Source: CAZNLL01 sp964573885
GTDB taxonomy: Bacteria > Desulfobacterota > DSM-4660 > Desulfatiglandales > Desulfatiglandaceae
Reading direction: 5' to 3'
Length of the DNA: 21,368 nt
NCBI GenBank assembly: GCA_964573885.1
Contig: CAZNLL010000064.1
Location: 1-21,368 of the forward strand
The translations under genes and the position numbers were made by a program. The notes beneath the pieces were generated by a model. It did not search any database, was not told the DNA's origin, and was given only the letters and a program-made list of their open reading frames with translations. Of the stretch, positions 7,516 to 14,850 are shown piece by piece (the stretch's first letter is position 1; every line of letters begins with the position of its first letter).

Positions 7516-8031
7516 CTATTTGGGATTCACGGACAGGTATGCGGCGATAAAGGTATCCACTTGCTGCTTAACGGAGGCGAAAATGCTCTCGGGTTTGTAA
7601 GTCAGGCCTACAATGCCGCCCGTGGTCCACGTGGTTCCCCCGGGGATTTCTATAGGTTCCCTCACGGGGTAGACATCCTGCCGGAAGGCGATATAAACTG
7701 AATAAATATACTCTTGGGCGGCCGGGGTCCTTAAGACGTGGACATTGATATAGAGATAGGGGTTTCCCTCTAGGCCGTACCATTCCTCCTTGGATATCAC
7801 CTTTATGCCTGCCCTCCGCAGCCGGGTCTCCACCTTTTTCTTGAGAAGGGCCTCGGTGAGGACGTGCTTTCTGATTTCCGGATCCAGCCTTTCCACGGAC
7901 ACATAGATCCCCGGCACTCGGCGGAGGGATTGGCGGGTGACCTCATTGTCAGCACCGGATGCAGAAAAGGGGAGCCCTGAAAGGCAAATGACCGCTATTA
8001 TCAACACCAGGGGGAACCTCATGGTACGCAT
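7516..8031 (-). CDS. Secreted or periplasmic protein of unknown function
   Basis: 171 residues beginning MRTMRF, a hydrophobic run and SASGA, a convincing Sec signal peptide with cleavage near residue 25. The mature part is mixed alpha/beta with no motif I recognise. It has a basic stretch (KKKVETRLRRAG) and a middle with alternating hydrophobic residues (YLYINVHVLR), suggesting beta strands. ATG 8031 is chosen because AAAGGAGGT ends 6 bases upstream; GTG 8034 sits too close. It has its own promoter-like sequence at 8117-8145. Function is unassigned. Confidence 0.75.
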   Translation of the reverse strand: MRTMRFPLVLIIAVICLSGLPFSASGADNEVTRQSLRRVPGIYVSVERLDPEIRKHVLTEALLKKKVETRLRRAGIKVISKEEWYGLEGNPYLYINVHVLRTPAAQEYIYSVYIAFRQDVYPVREPIEIPGGTTWTTGGIVGLTYKPESIFASVKQQVDTFIAAYLSVNPK

Positions 8032-8116
8032 CACCTTACCTCCTTTTCATGTCCATGCCTCTTTTCTCTGGGGAGGCCTGGAACGGCCCTTTCTACAATG
8101 GCGCCATCGCGGGCTA

Positions 8117-8145
8117 AACATATTGTCAATTGAGGCCCATGTCAA
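8117..8145 (-). promoter_or_regulatory. Sigma70-like promoter for the 171-residue secreted protein gene
   Basis: On the minus strand a perfect TTGACA (8140-8145) is followed after 17 bp by TATGTT (8117-8122), which matches four of six -10 positions. Transcription would start near 8110, leaving a leader of about 80 bases. Confidence 0.6.
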
Positions 8146-8227
8146 ATTTTTCCGCATGTTTTCACTTCGTTTTTTCTCAAAAACACTGGCCGTATAACTC
8201 ATTGAAGTTAAAACCCTTTTAAAACAG

Positions 8228-8271
8228 AATACTGGGTTTTACCCAGTATTTTGGGCCAATTTCCCAGTATT
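8228..8271. promoter_or_regulatory. Operator-like palindrome with additional half-site
   Basis: A perfect 10-bp inverted repeat, AATACTGGGT (8228-8237) and ACCCAGTATT (8241-8250), has a 3-base centre. A third copy of CCCAGTATT lies at 8263-8271, exactly 21 bp (two helical turns) from the one at 8242. The last half-site overlaps a TTGACA hexamer (8270-8275). This looks like a repressor or activator binding array for one of the divergent genes. A hairpin in RNA is possible, but there is no T-tract for termination. Confidence 0.6.
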
Positions 8272-8398
8272 GACATCCGTGCCCTGAGGGTTCACAAAAT
8301 TTATGGGTCAAAGCCCTGTTTGAAATGATCCAACCGACACTTTGTGGACGAACACCGTAATGCCATGCCGGCCAAGGTGATTTTATGAGGGTGTCTAT

Positions 8399-8758
8399 AT
8401 GAATAGCTCAATGCCATTAGCGCTCATAATATCCTGGCTGTTGTTTTTCGGTTTTTTAAACACCCATCAACGCCATGTCATGGCTTTTCATAGAGGATCA
8501 CAGGGATATCTACTTGCCCTTCAGGCTTCCGTGGTCCTTGGCAGCTCGGTCTGCCTCGGCCTTTTAGTTTACTATTTTATTCGGGTACCCTGGTATTTCA
8601 CCTTGGTACTATTTGTGCCCGGAAGTCTAATCGGTGGACTTGTTTTTGGATTTTTGGATCTAAAAATCGGCACCTTTGGAATGGGTTTGATTTCTTTCTT
8701 GGGGTGGCCCGTCTCGGCAATTTGGACTTTTTTCATAATGCGAGGTCTGTGTCCCTAA
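8399..8758 (+). CDS. Small membrane protein, unknown
   Basis: 119 residues with about four hydrophobic segments (near 5-20, 38-60, 65-85 and 90-115), separated by short loops such as NTHQRHVMAFHRGSQ. I recognise no family. ATG 8399 has GAGGG (8386-8391) at about 8 bases. The stretch is visibly more AT-rich than its neighbours, with many TTT and TTA-type codons, which could mean acquired DNA. It sits downstream of the operator-like palindrome, which may control it. Confidence 0.65.
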   Translation: MNSSMPLALIISWLLFFGFLNTHQRHVMAFHRGSQGYLLALQASVVLGSSVCLGLLVYYFIRVPWYFTLVLFVPGSLIGGLVFGFLDLKIGTFGMGLISFLGWPVSAIWTFFIMRGLCP

Positions 8759-8834
8759 AAATGATCTTAAAGCGGACTGAAAAAAGGCGCGTTCGCTGAA
8801 GAACCGATTTCTTACAAATCTTTGACATCCACAT

Positions 8835-9143
8835 ATGACGATCACCAAAGCGCACATCATCAATTCCATCCACATGAAAAATGGGCTTTCCAAGGACAAG
8901 GCGGCCAGTGTCGTGGATTCGCTTTTTGAGATCGTGAAGAGGACCCTGGAAGAGGGCGAGGATGTGATGATCAGCCGGTTCGGGAAATTCTGTGTGAAGG
9001 ATAAGAAGAAGAGGGAAGGGCGGAATCCCAGGTCCGGGGATCCCATGACCCTGGATGTCCAAGCGGATCGTATGGATTCAGCGACTATAATGGGGATTCC
9101 ACAGTTTTCCTCTATCAAGATAGGATATGACAGGCACCATTAG
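8835..9143 (+). CDS. IHF-alpha/HU-like DNA-binding protein with disrupted C-terminus
   Basis: Residues 1-74 match the IHF/HU family: TKAHIINSI, LEEGEDVMISRFGKFCVKDKKKREGRNP and a GDPMTLD stretch, which lead into the DNA-binding arm. The family then continues with an RRVVTF-type strand and a final helix, but this frame reads DVQADRMDSATIM instead. One base over, near 9057, the DNA reads SKRIV, matching the expected (S/A)RR(I/V)V, and then meets a stop. A small indel is the likely cause, followed by drift. No Shine-Dalgarno lies before ATG 8835. The usual ISGFG glycine is arginine here. This is probably a decaying ihfA-type paralogue; a divergent functional protein is less likely. Confidence 0.7.
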   Translation: MTITKAHIINSIHMKNGLSKDKAASVVDSLFEIVKRTLEEGEDVMISRFGKFCVKDKKKREGRNPRSGDPMTLDVQADRMDSATIMGIPQFSSIKIGYDRHH

Positions 9144-9208
9144 GTAGTCATAAAAAGGACAGACAATTGGTTGAAGGCTTTAAACAGGGCTCTCTTAGTA
9201 ATGAACCC

Positions 9209-10744
9209 CTAATGTTTCGGCTTAAACTTGATAATTCTGTCTATGACAATCTCGGAGTAAGCGGGGCCGACGTTTGTCTCTGGCTCCAAGTAGGCGCGAA
9301 AAGCCAAGACCATTGGCTCGTCAGCTCCGACTCCGTTGACGCAGTCGTAACCAACCTCCAAGCAATGATTCGGAGGCCCGACACAGTTTCCAGGGCGTGC
9401 AAAAACAACCGCGTACAGCTTGTTGGCGATTGGGTTAAAAGGACTTAACCCCAGATAGTAGCTGGCGCTTCCGACCATACCCTTATTGTCTATCACCAGA
9501 GGACTGGACTTCTTGTCCCAACCGATAACTGAAATATTAGAGTAGGTTGCCTTCCCGGATGCCGTGTGGTTGACCCCATAAGCTACGTAGAACTCCCCTT
9601 CACTGAGGGTAAGATCCTGGTTGGGTTTGCACGTCACCGGGTCGAAACTGGGTATTATATATGGAGTATCTCTATTGTCTCCAAAGCAGTTCTGTCCGTT
9701 CTCGATGCAGTTGTATCCCTCGTACCAGTTGACAGTGAAAATGGGGTGGGCGTCGTACCCGGGGTAAGCATCAATAATGGCCTGACCTAGCAGATCCACT
9801 AAAGGCAGAAAGGCCACCTCGGTACGCCCCGTTCCCCTCACGCGTAAGTCTGGCAGTCGCAGGGGACGAAAATCTGAAGGGGGAATGGGATTCGTTGGAC
9901 TAATACGGAACAGGCTCTTGGCGGAGAGAATGTACTTCTGGAGGGCCGGTGTCATCTCCGATGCCATTCGCAGGACAAAGGTGAGCGTGTCCTTTTCGGA
10001 TTCCACGCCAAGGCGGACGAGGTTCGGTGATATTACATAGGTATTGATCATCTTGTCGGGGTAACCGGCCAGGTATAGCGCCACCCTGACCTGACGCTCA
10101 ACATTTTGGTGGGCAGCCAGTACAAAGACCACATCCTTGAGAAAGGAGTTTCCTTCGTTACCCGAGACATGGATCACCTGGTTGTTGATCGTATCTCCCA
10201 AGCTTGCGAACAGAGGAAACCGATCTATGGCGGATGCAGGGGGGGGCCGGGGCGGCCGGGTTTGAGAAATGCATTTGGGTGGGTTGATTCCTGCTCGGTG
10301 GCAGTCGAAGAGATAGGCCGTGAAACCAAAGTAATCCATCTCAGGGGGAGTTGTTCCGAGAAATACTACTGCCTCATCCGCTCTCAGCCTCCAGAACCAA
10401 CTCCACCCTTCTGGATAGGTTTTGTCCTCGGTGAACCATTCGGAGTAAGGATTCGGCACAGTGGCTTCCTGGTTGGGTGCAGGAGGGAGGACAAAAATCC
10501 CGTAGGGACTGGAAGGGTTATTACCGAAACAACTGGGCAACTGGCACTTGCAGCCCATGTCCAGGACATCGGGAAAATCCACCACTCCCTCTTGGATGGT
10601 AAACCCCATTGCGGTCAATACTTGTTTGAATAGGTACTGCTGCCTGACGAAGGATTTCCTTTCTGCCCCAAGGGCTGCCATTGTTGGAAGGAGGATGAAA
10701 ACCAACACCATGAAGCCTACGTGCACCCCGTTGTGTCTGCTCAT
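9209..10744 (-). CDS. Large secreted cysteine-rich protein, unknown
   Basis: 511 residues. The N-terminus has a clear Sec signal peptide (FMVLVFILLPTMAALGA, cleavage near 26). The mature protein has eleven cysteines, some clustered (C65, C67, C72; C148, C158; others near the C-terminus as PGNC..NHC..YDC), which suits disulfides in the periplasm or outside the cell. It carries a proline-rich stretch (RPPRPPP, about 163-169) and aromatic-rich segments (PPEMDYFGF, EGWSWFWRL). I recognise no domain. ATG 10744 follows AAGGAGAAGGAG. The gene ends near the IHF-like gene (convergent, 65 bp apart) and begins 68 bp after the groEL remnant on the same strand. Confidence 0.75.
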   Translation of the reverse strand: MSRHNGVHVGFMVLVFILLPTMAALGAERKSFVRQQYLFKQVLTAMGFTIQEGVVDFPDVLDMGCKCQLPSCFGNNPSSPYGIFVLPPAPNQEATVPNPYSEWFTEDKTYPEGWSWFWRLRADEAVVFLGTTPPEMDYFGFTAYLFDCHRAGINPPKCISQTRPPRPPPASAIDRFPLFASLGDTINNQVIHVSGNEGNSFLKDVVFVLAAHQNVERQVRVALYLAGYPDKMINTYVISPNLVRLGVESEKDTLTFVLRMASEMTPALQKYILSAKSLFRISPTNPIPPSDFRPLRLPDLRVRGTGRTEVAFLPLVDLLGQAIIDAYPGYDAHPIFTVNWYEGYNCIENGQNCFGDNRDTPYIIPSFDPVTCKPNQDLTLSEGEFYVAYGVNHTASGKATYSNISVIGWDKKSSPLVIDNKGMVGSASYYLGLSPFNPIANKLYAVVFARPGNCVGPPNHCLEVGYDCVNGVGADEPMVLAFRAYLEPETNVGPAYSEIVIDRIIKFKPKH

Positions 10745-10812
10745 CTCCTTCTCCTTCTTGGGCCGGACAGGGCAACAATTCTCGAAATCTACCGTTGGTT
10801 CATAGTTTATCT

Positions 10813-11319
10813 TTAATGATTTTGGCTGGCCTCAACATCCGGTGGCATACCCGGCATGGCTTGCTTCTTCTTTTTGGATTTGTCGGCCACCATGGCCTCA
10901 GTGGTCATGAGAAGACCTGCCACCGAGGCGGCATTTTGAAGTGCAAAACGGGTCACTTCGGTCGGCTCCACAATGCCGGCCTTCATGAGATCTCCATGGG
11001 TCCCTGTCTCTGCATTAAGCCCGAAGCTTCCTTCCCCTTGCATGACGCGCTTCACCACAATGGACCCTTCAAATCCCGCATTATTGGCAATTTGCCGAAC
11101 CGGTTCTTCCAAGGCCCGTTGAATCAGCTTAACGCCCAGCTGCTCGTATCCCTTGAACTTGGCCTTCTCCAGGGACTTTTGAGCGCGAATATAGGCCACC
11201 CCACCACCGGCCACAATGCCTTCTTCCGCTGCAGCGCGGGTGGCGTTCAGGGCATCTTCCACGCGATCTTTCTTTTCTTTCGTCTTAGCCTCGGTGGCCA
11301 GCCCCCTTGAAATGATTAA
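10813..11319 (-). pseudogene. groL: 5'-truncated groEL remnant (C-terminal third of chaperonin GroEL)
   Basis: About 165 codons matching GroEL from roughly residue 384 (E. coli numbering) to the end: KEKKDRVEDALNATRAAAEEGIV, AGGGVAYIR, EEPVRQIANNAG and VTRFALQNAASVAGLLMTTE, ending MPGMPPD. The equatorial, intermediate and whole apical parts that should precede are absent. The frame is intact to its stop, so the truncation is recent or the segment is under selection. No start codon or Shine-Dalgarno precedes it: the homology starts within about 15 bases of the tRNA-Sec CCA end. A functional chaperonin subunit is impossible from this piece. It could be transcribed from the selC promoter. Confidence 0.88.
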
Positions 11320-11417
11320 TGGCGGAAGTGCATGGGAATCGAACCCACCCGCCAGGGTTTTAGCCCGGCGCACCGGATTTGAAGTCCGGGAGCCCCACCA
11401 GTGAGCTTTCCACTTCC
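11320..11417 (-). tRNA. selC: tRNA-Sec (anticodon TCA), with encoded CCA
   Basis: The minus strand folds into a selenocysteine tRNA of 95 nt plus encoded CCA (11320-11322). GGAAGTG pairs with CACTTCC in the acceptor stem; the eighth pair expected in tRNA-Sec is G-G here. The anticodon stem CCGGA/TCCGG carries the loop CTTCAAA, giving anticodon TCA. A seven-pair variable arm CGCCGGG/CCTGGCG and a T arm GTGGG-TTCGATT-CCCAT follow. It reads UGA during selenoprotein synthesis with SelA, SelB and SelD, none of which is in this window. It has its own promoter. The groEL remnant abuts its 3' end. Confidence 0.96.
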
Positions 11418-11442
11418 GCAAAAAAGTGAGATCTCAAGTATC

Positions 11443-11471
11443 ATCTTAGGTATAGACGGGGCCCTTGTCAA
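11443..11471 (-). promoter_or_regulatory. Sigma70-like promoter for selC
   Basis: On the minus strand, perfect TTGACA (11466-11471), a 17-bp spacer and TAAGAT (11443-11448) precede the tRNA 5' end by about 25 bases. Transcription would begin near 11436, which suits a short 5' leader for RNase P. It lies between the asd stop and selC. Confidence 0.75.
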
Positions 11472-11545
11472 TATCCGCATGGATATGTTCAACCATCGGG
11501 CCCCTATCCATTCCGGAAATCAAGCCGGGTTTTAACGCCTGCCCC

Positions 11546-12661
11546 CTAGGCCAGGTGTTCGATGATGATGCCCAGAATCCTCCGAATGGGCTCCGCAGCC
11601 CCCCATAGAAGTTGATCGCCCACGGTAAAGGCGGCAAAATACTCAGGCCCCAGAATCATCTTGCGCATCCTGCCCACCGGAACAGTGAGGGTACCGTTCA
11701 CCGCCGCCGGGGTCAATAACCGGAGGCTGGATTCCTTGTCATTGGGGACCAGGCGCACCCATGGATTACCCTCGCTGACAATGTCAGAGACCTCCTCAAG
11801 GGGAATGTCGCGGGTGAGCTTGATGGTCAGGGCCTGGCTGTGGCACCGCATGGCACCCACCCGGACACAGACGCCGTCTATGGGAATAGGCTCTTTTGTC
11901 TTTAGGATCTTGTTGGTCTCAACAAAGCCCTTCCACTCTTCCTTGGTCTGTCCCGATTCCATGGCGGCATCGATCCAGGGTATCAGGCTCCCGGCCAGAG
12001 GGGCCCCGAAGTTCTCAACAGGAAGGGCATCGCTTCTCAGTGTTTCGGTCACCACCCGGTCAATGGCAATGGCCGTGGATGCGGGGTCTTCCATAAGGAC
12101 GTGAGTAGCGGCCCCTACGACCCGAATCTGGGCGATGAGCTCTTTCATGTGCTTGGCCCCGGCCCCTGAAGCGGCCTGATAGGTCATCGAAGAAATCCAC
12201 TCCACCACCCCGGCCGCGAAAAGCCCTGATAGGGCCATAAGCATGAGGCTGACGGTGCAGTTTCCTCCCACATAGGTGCGAATGCCCCCTGAAAGCCCTT
12301 CATCGATGACGGATCGGTTCACCGGGTCAAGTACGATAATACTCTCTTCATCAAGGCGGATGGTGGAGGCGGAATCAATCCAGTAGCCCTTCCATCCCCT
12401 GGCCCTTAACTCAGGATAGACCTTTTTGGTGTAATCCCCGCCCTGGCAGGAAAGGACAATGTCCAGTGAAGAGAGGAGATCCGTATCATAGGCGTCCTTG
12501 AGAGGAGGGATATCCAGCCCCACATCCGGCCCCTGTCCTCCCACATTTGAGGTGGTAAAGAAGAGGGGTTCAAAGCCTTTGAAATCCTTTTCTTCCCTCA
12601 TCCGGCCCATGAGGACGGATCCCACCATCCCCCGCCATCCTACAAAACCGATACGCAACAT
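11546..12661 (-). CDS. asd: Aspartate-semialdehyde dehydrogenase
   Basis: 371 residues, the length of the Gram-negative type enzyme. The N-terminal NADP-binding motif reads GFVGWRGMVGS (5-15). The catalytic cysteine lies in GGNCTVSLM at C135, the same position as in E. coli. Later motifs VRVGAMRCHSQA and the substrate-binding region are present. It reduces L-aspartyl-4-phosphate to aspartate semialdehyde, the branch point to lysine/diaminopimelate, threonine and methionine. AGGAGGG lies just upstream of ATG 12661. The Sir2 gene ends 71 bp upstream on the same strand. Confidence 0.97.
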   Translation of the reverse strand: MLRIGFVGWRGMVGSVLMGRMREEKDFKGFEPLFFTTSNVGGQGPDVGLDIPPLKDAYDTDLLSSLDIVLSCQGGDYTKKVYPELRARGWKGYWIDSASTIRLDEESIIVLDPVNRSVIDEGLSGGIRTYVGGNCTVSLMLMALSGLFAAGVVEWISSMTYQAASGAGAKHMKELIAQIRVVGAATHVLMEDPASTAIAIDRVVTETLRSDALPVENFGAPLAGSLIPWIDAAMESGQTKEEWKGFVETNKILKTKEPIPIDGVCVRVGAMRCHSQALTIKLTRDIPLEEVSDIVSEGNPWVRLVPNDKESSLRLLTPAAVNGTLTVPVGRMRKMILGPEYFAAFTVGDQLLWGAAEPIRRILGIIIEHLA

Positions 12662-12732
12662 GATTCCCTCCTGGGAGTAGATTGGAAATTCAAATCTCTA
12701 AGCAAAAAATGGTGAAACTTCAAGGAAAAACG

Positions 12733-13485
12733 TCAGGCCTCCACCATCCGCCCCAGCGCCATTGAAACGGATTCATGGATAACCAAATCGGCCTCGGAAT
12801 CAAGGGGTGTCTCGTCGCGGTTGATGATAATGAGCTTGGCCCCCCGTTGACGGGCGTGGGCGGGTATAGAGGCGGCAGGGTAGACCACCAAGGAAGACCC
12901 CAAAACCAGGCAGAGATCGCATTCCTGGGCGTATCTAAAGGCCTGGGCCATCTTATCCTCGGGCATGGCCTGGCCAAAGGAAATGGTCTTGGGCTTCAAA
13001 ATCCCGGAGCATTGGTCGCAATAGGGCACCTTCACCCCGGAGGCCAGGCGGACCTGGATCTCATTGCGGTCGTATTCTTTGCCGCAACTCAGACAGGAGA
13101 CGGTGAAGACAGTGCCATGTATTTCAATGATCTTATCAGGAGTATTGCCCGCCTTGTGGTGCAGGGCGTCCACATTCTGCGTCACAATGGCCAGGAGCCT
13201 GCCCTTGTCCTCCAGGCGCTTGATGGCGAGGTGGGCCTGATTGGGAAGGGCGTCCTTCATGCCATCGTAAAACTCGGTGCTCATTTTCCAGTACTTTTCC
13301 CGTGCCTTCTCATTGGCGACAAAGGTCTGGAAGTAGAAATCCGAGGGATCATACTTGTCCCAGATGCCGCCCGGACTCCTGAAGTCCGGAATGCCGGATT
13401 CCGTGCTCAGACCGGCCCCTGAAAAGACCAAAATCTTCCTGGCTGTGCCGATCATTTCGCCACCCTGTGCGATTAAAGGATCCAT
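12733..13485 (-). CDS. cobB: NAD-dependent protein deacylase, Sir2 family
   Basis: 250 residues with the complete sirtuin core: GAGLSTESGIPDFRSPGG (23-40), TQNVDALHHKAG (102-113), catalytic H123 in EIHG, a zinc ribbon of C131, C134, C156, C159, and GSSLVVYPA for NAD binding. It removes acyl groups from lysines using NAD. In the loop where desuccinylase-type sirtuins carry a Tyr-Arg pair, FYDGMKD keeps a tyrosine but has no arginine at the usual spacing, so deacetylation is more likely than desuccinylation (inference). ATG 13485 follows a purine-rich AGGGGGAG. It lies upstream of asd, which may be co-transcribed. Confidence 0.93.
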   Translation of the reverse strand: MDPLIAQGGEMIGTARKILVFSGAGLSTESGIPDFRSPGGIWDKYDPSDFYFQTFVANEKAREKYWKMSTEFYDGMKDALPNQAHLAIKRLEDKGRLLAIVTQNVDALHHKAGNTPDKIIEIHGTVFTVSCLSCGKEYDRNEIQVRLASGVKVPYCDQCSGILKPKTISFGQAMPEDKMAQAFRYAQECDLCLVLGSSLVVYPAASIPAHARQRGAKLIIINRDETPLDSEADLVIHESVSMALGRMVEA

Positions 13486-13727
13486 GGCTCCCCCTATGTG
13501 TTGTGCTTTATGGGTTTCTGGCCCTCTTTTTTTTTAACTAACTCAAAGGAAGTATCAGGTCAATCCCTGTACACCTTGTCGCGTGGATGCCGGTACGGAT
13601 CACTTCAGAGGAATAGAGACCTTCAAAGAACTCCCGGGGAAGGGGATACAAAGAGATTGATCCATGGTTCAAGATTATGCCATAGTTAAAGCCCTGGGAT
13701 ACAAAAATTGGAGGGTGGGGACACATC

Positions 13728-14138
13728 ATGGGTATGAAGGGACTCATAATACGCTGGCTTATCCTGACCGGGGCCGTTGCCTTTGCCGCTTACGTGATAG
13801 ACGGCATCCGGGTGGATAGCATCTTCTCTGCGTTCTTTGCGACGGCCGCCCTCGGCCTTCTCAATGCCTTTTTCCGCCCCATCCTGATCATTCTTACCCT
13901 TCCCCTTAATATCATGACCCTGGGTCTCTTTACCCTGGTGATCAACGCCCTGCTCCTCAAGATGGCCTCGGGCGTGATTTCGGGCTTTGAGGTCCATGGC
14001 TTCTGGTCGGCCGTCGTAGGCTCTCTGGTCATCAGCTTGGTCAACTGGATTTTGAGTGCCTTTGTGTTTAAAGAGGGCAGGTTAAAGCGGGTGGATTACA
14101 TGGAATTGAAAAACAGGGGCGACAACCGCTGGGAATAG
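13728..14138 (+). CDS. Phage holin 4_2 (PF04020)-like small membrane protein
   Basis: 136 residues with four hydrophobic segments and the hallmark LNAFFRPILIILTLPLNIMTLGLF, typical of the PF04020 family of bacterial inner-membrane proteins. Despite the family name, members are ordinary chromosomal proteins and their role is not well defined; nothing phage-like surrounds it. The polar tail (about 110-136) ends in a charged stretch. GGAGGGTGGGG precedes ATG 13728; a second ATG two codons later is possible. It converges on the TPR lipoprotein gene, sharing the hairpin at 14140-14170. The 242 bp upstream (13486-13727) contain no credible gene. Confidence 0.85.
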   Translation: MGMKGLIIRWLILTGAVAFAAYVIDGIRVDSIFSAFFATAALGLLNAFFRPILIILTLPLNIMTLGLFTLVINALLLKMASGVISGFEVHGFWSAVVGSLVISLVNWILSAFVFKEGRLKRVDYMELKNRGDNRWE

Positions 14139-14139
14139 T

Positions 14140-14170
14140 AAAAAAAGGGCGGGGCAAAAGGGCCCCGCCT
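14140..14170 (-). terminator. Rho-independent terminator, possibly bidirectional
   Basis: GGCGGGGC (14148-14155) and GCCCCGCC (14162-14169) form an 8-bp GC stem with a 6-base loop. On the minus strand it is followed by seven T (plus-strand A-run 14140-14146), ideal for stopping the TPR lipoprotein transcript. On the plus strand the downstream TGAAATTTTT is a weaker tract, serving the holin-like gene. Confidence 0.88.
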
Positions 14171-14197
14171 GAAATTTTTCCTCGTGGCCCTAAAATT

Positions 14198-14563
14198 TCA
14201 TTGAAGCCGCTGGAGGTTTTCCTGGGCGATTTCAACCAGGGGTTTGCCACCGGTTCCCTCACTGGTTACAGAAGCCCTGGCCTTGGGGTTCAGGGCGATG
14301 AGTTTTTTATACATCTCCCGGGCCTGGTCGGTGCGGCCGGTATTCTCGTAAACCACCCCCAAATTCAACATTGCGTAGGGATTGTCCGGATTCTTGGCCA
14401 GGGCCTGCTCCAGGTATCCTTCGGCGTCGCTATAATTGCCCTTGAGAAGCTCATCATACCCCTGGTTTGCCAGGCGCATATCTTCGGTCAAGAGGGCGGT
14501 TCCACAGCCTATGAGAGAAAGGGCAAGGATCAAGGCAAGCAGGACTTTTATCTGTGTTCTCAT
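14198..14563 (-). CDS. TPR-containing lipoprotein
   Basis: 121 residues. A lipoprotein signal peptide ends in the lipobox LIGC with the lipidated cysteine at residue 20, so it is anchored to the inner or outer membrane from the periplasmic side. The mature part has two tetratricopeptide units (about 33-100; NYSDAEGYLEQALAKNPDN then YAMLNLGVVYENTGRTDQA), which mediate protein contacts. ATG 14563 is preferred over an ATG 6 bases upstream because AGGAG is then 7 bases away rather than 1. No partner is obvious among the neighbours. Confidence 0.85.
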   Translation of the reverse strand: MRTQIKVLLALILALSLIGCGTALLTEDMRLANQGYDELLKGNYSDAEGYLEQALAKNPDNPYAMLNLGVVYENTGRTDQAREMYKKLIALNPKARASVTSEGTGGKPLVEIAQENLQRLQ

Positions 14564-14796
14564 AGTCATTCTCCTTTGCTATTCGATATTTCCATTATCG
14601 GATTATAAAATCTGCAACCCATGCCTTTCTATCACCCCCCTCCTGGAAAATTATGAAAAGCAAACTGAATCCCCGAAAAGGAAGGGCATAAACCGGACTT
14701 TTTCTTAACCCAAAATCAATGAAATTTTAACATAGTTCTAACGAAAAAACAAAAGAATCTGAACGGCTTTTTTCCCTGGAGGGGCGTGAAAGGCCG

Positions 14797-14821
14797 AAAA
14801 AAAGCCCCCAAAGAGGGCTTT
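14797..14821 (-). terminator. Rho-independent terminator after tRNA-Val
   Basis: On the minus strand AAAGCCC (14815-14821), a 7-base loop and GGGCTTT (14801-14807) are followed by more T residues to 14797. It lies about 30 bases beyond the tRNA-Val 3' end and closes the rluB-tRNA segment. Confidence 0.85.
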
Positions 14822-14850
14822 CCCGGGTATAGGACCGGTTAAAGGCTTGA

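Larger units (their letters stand above)
8032..8398. other. Intergenic region of 367 bp between divergent genes
   Basis: No credible reading frame on either strand. It holds the minus-strand promoter (8117-8145), an AT-rich central part, and the palindrome with a third half-site (8228-8271). From 8272 to the start at 8399 I see nothing definite beyond a TTGACA at 8270-8275 that has no good -10 box. Confidence 0.7.

Noticed and set aside
9167..9448. 93-codon plus-strand frame after the IHF-like gene
   Set aside because: Mostly antisense to the 511-residue secreted protein, which has a signal peptide and a good ribosome binding site.
11320..11421. N-terminal part of the long frame that includes the groEL remnant
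   Set aside because: These codons are the tRNA-Sec gene read as protein.
13498..13747. Small overlapping frames on both strands upstream of the holin-like gene
   Set aside because: No ribosome binding sites, no family resemblance, and the two strands overlap each other.
13728..14138. Prophage reading of the 'holin 4_2' family protein
   Set aside because: The family name is historical; no phage structural, lysis or integrase genes are nearby.
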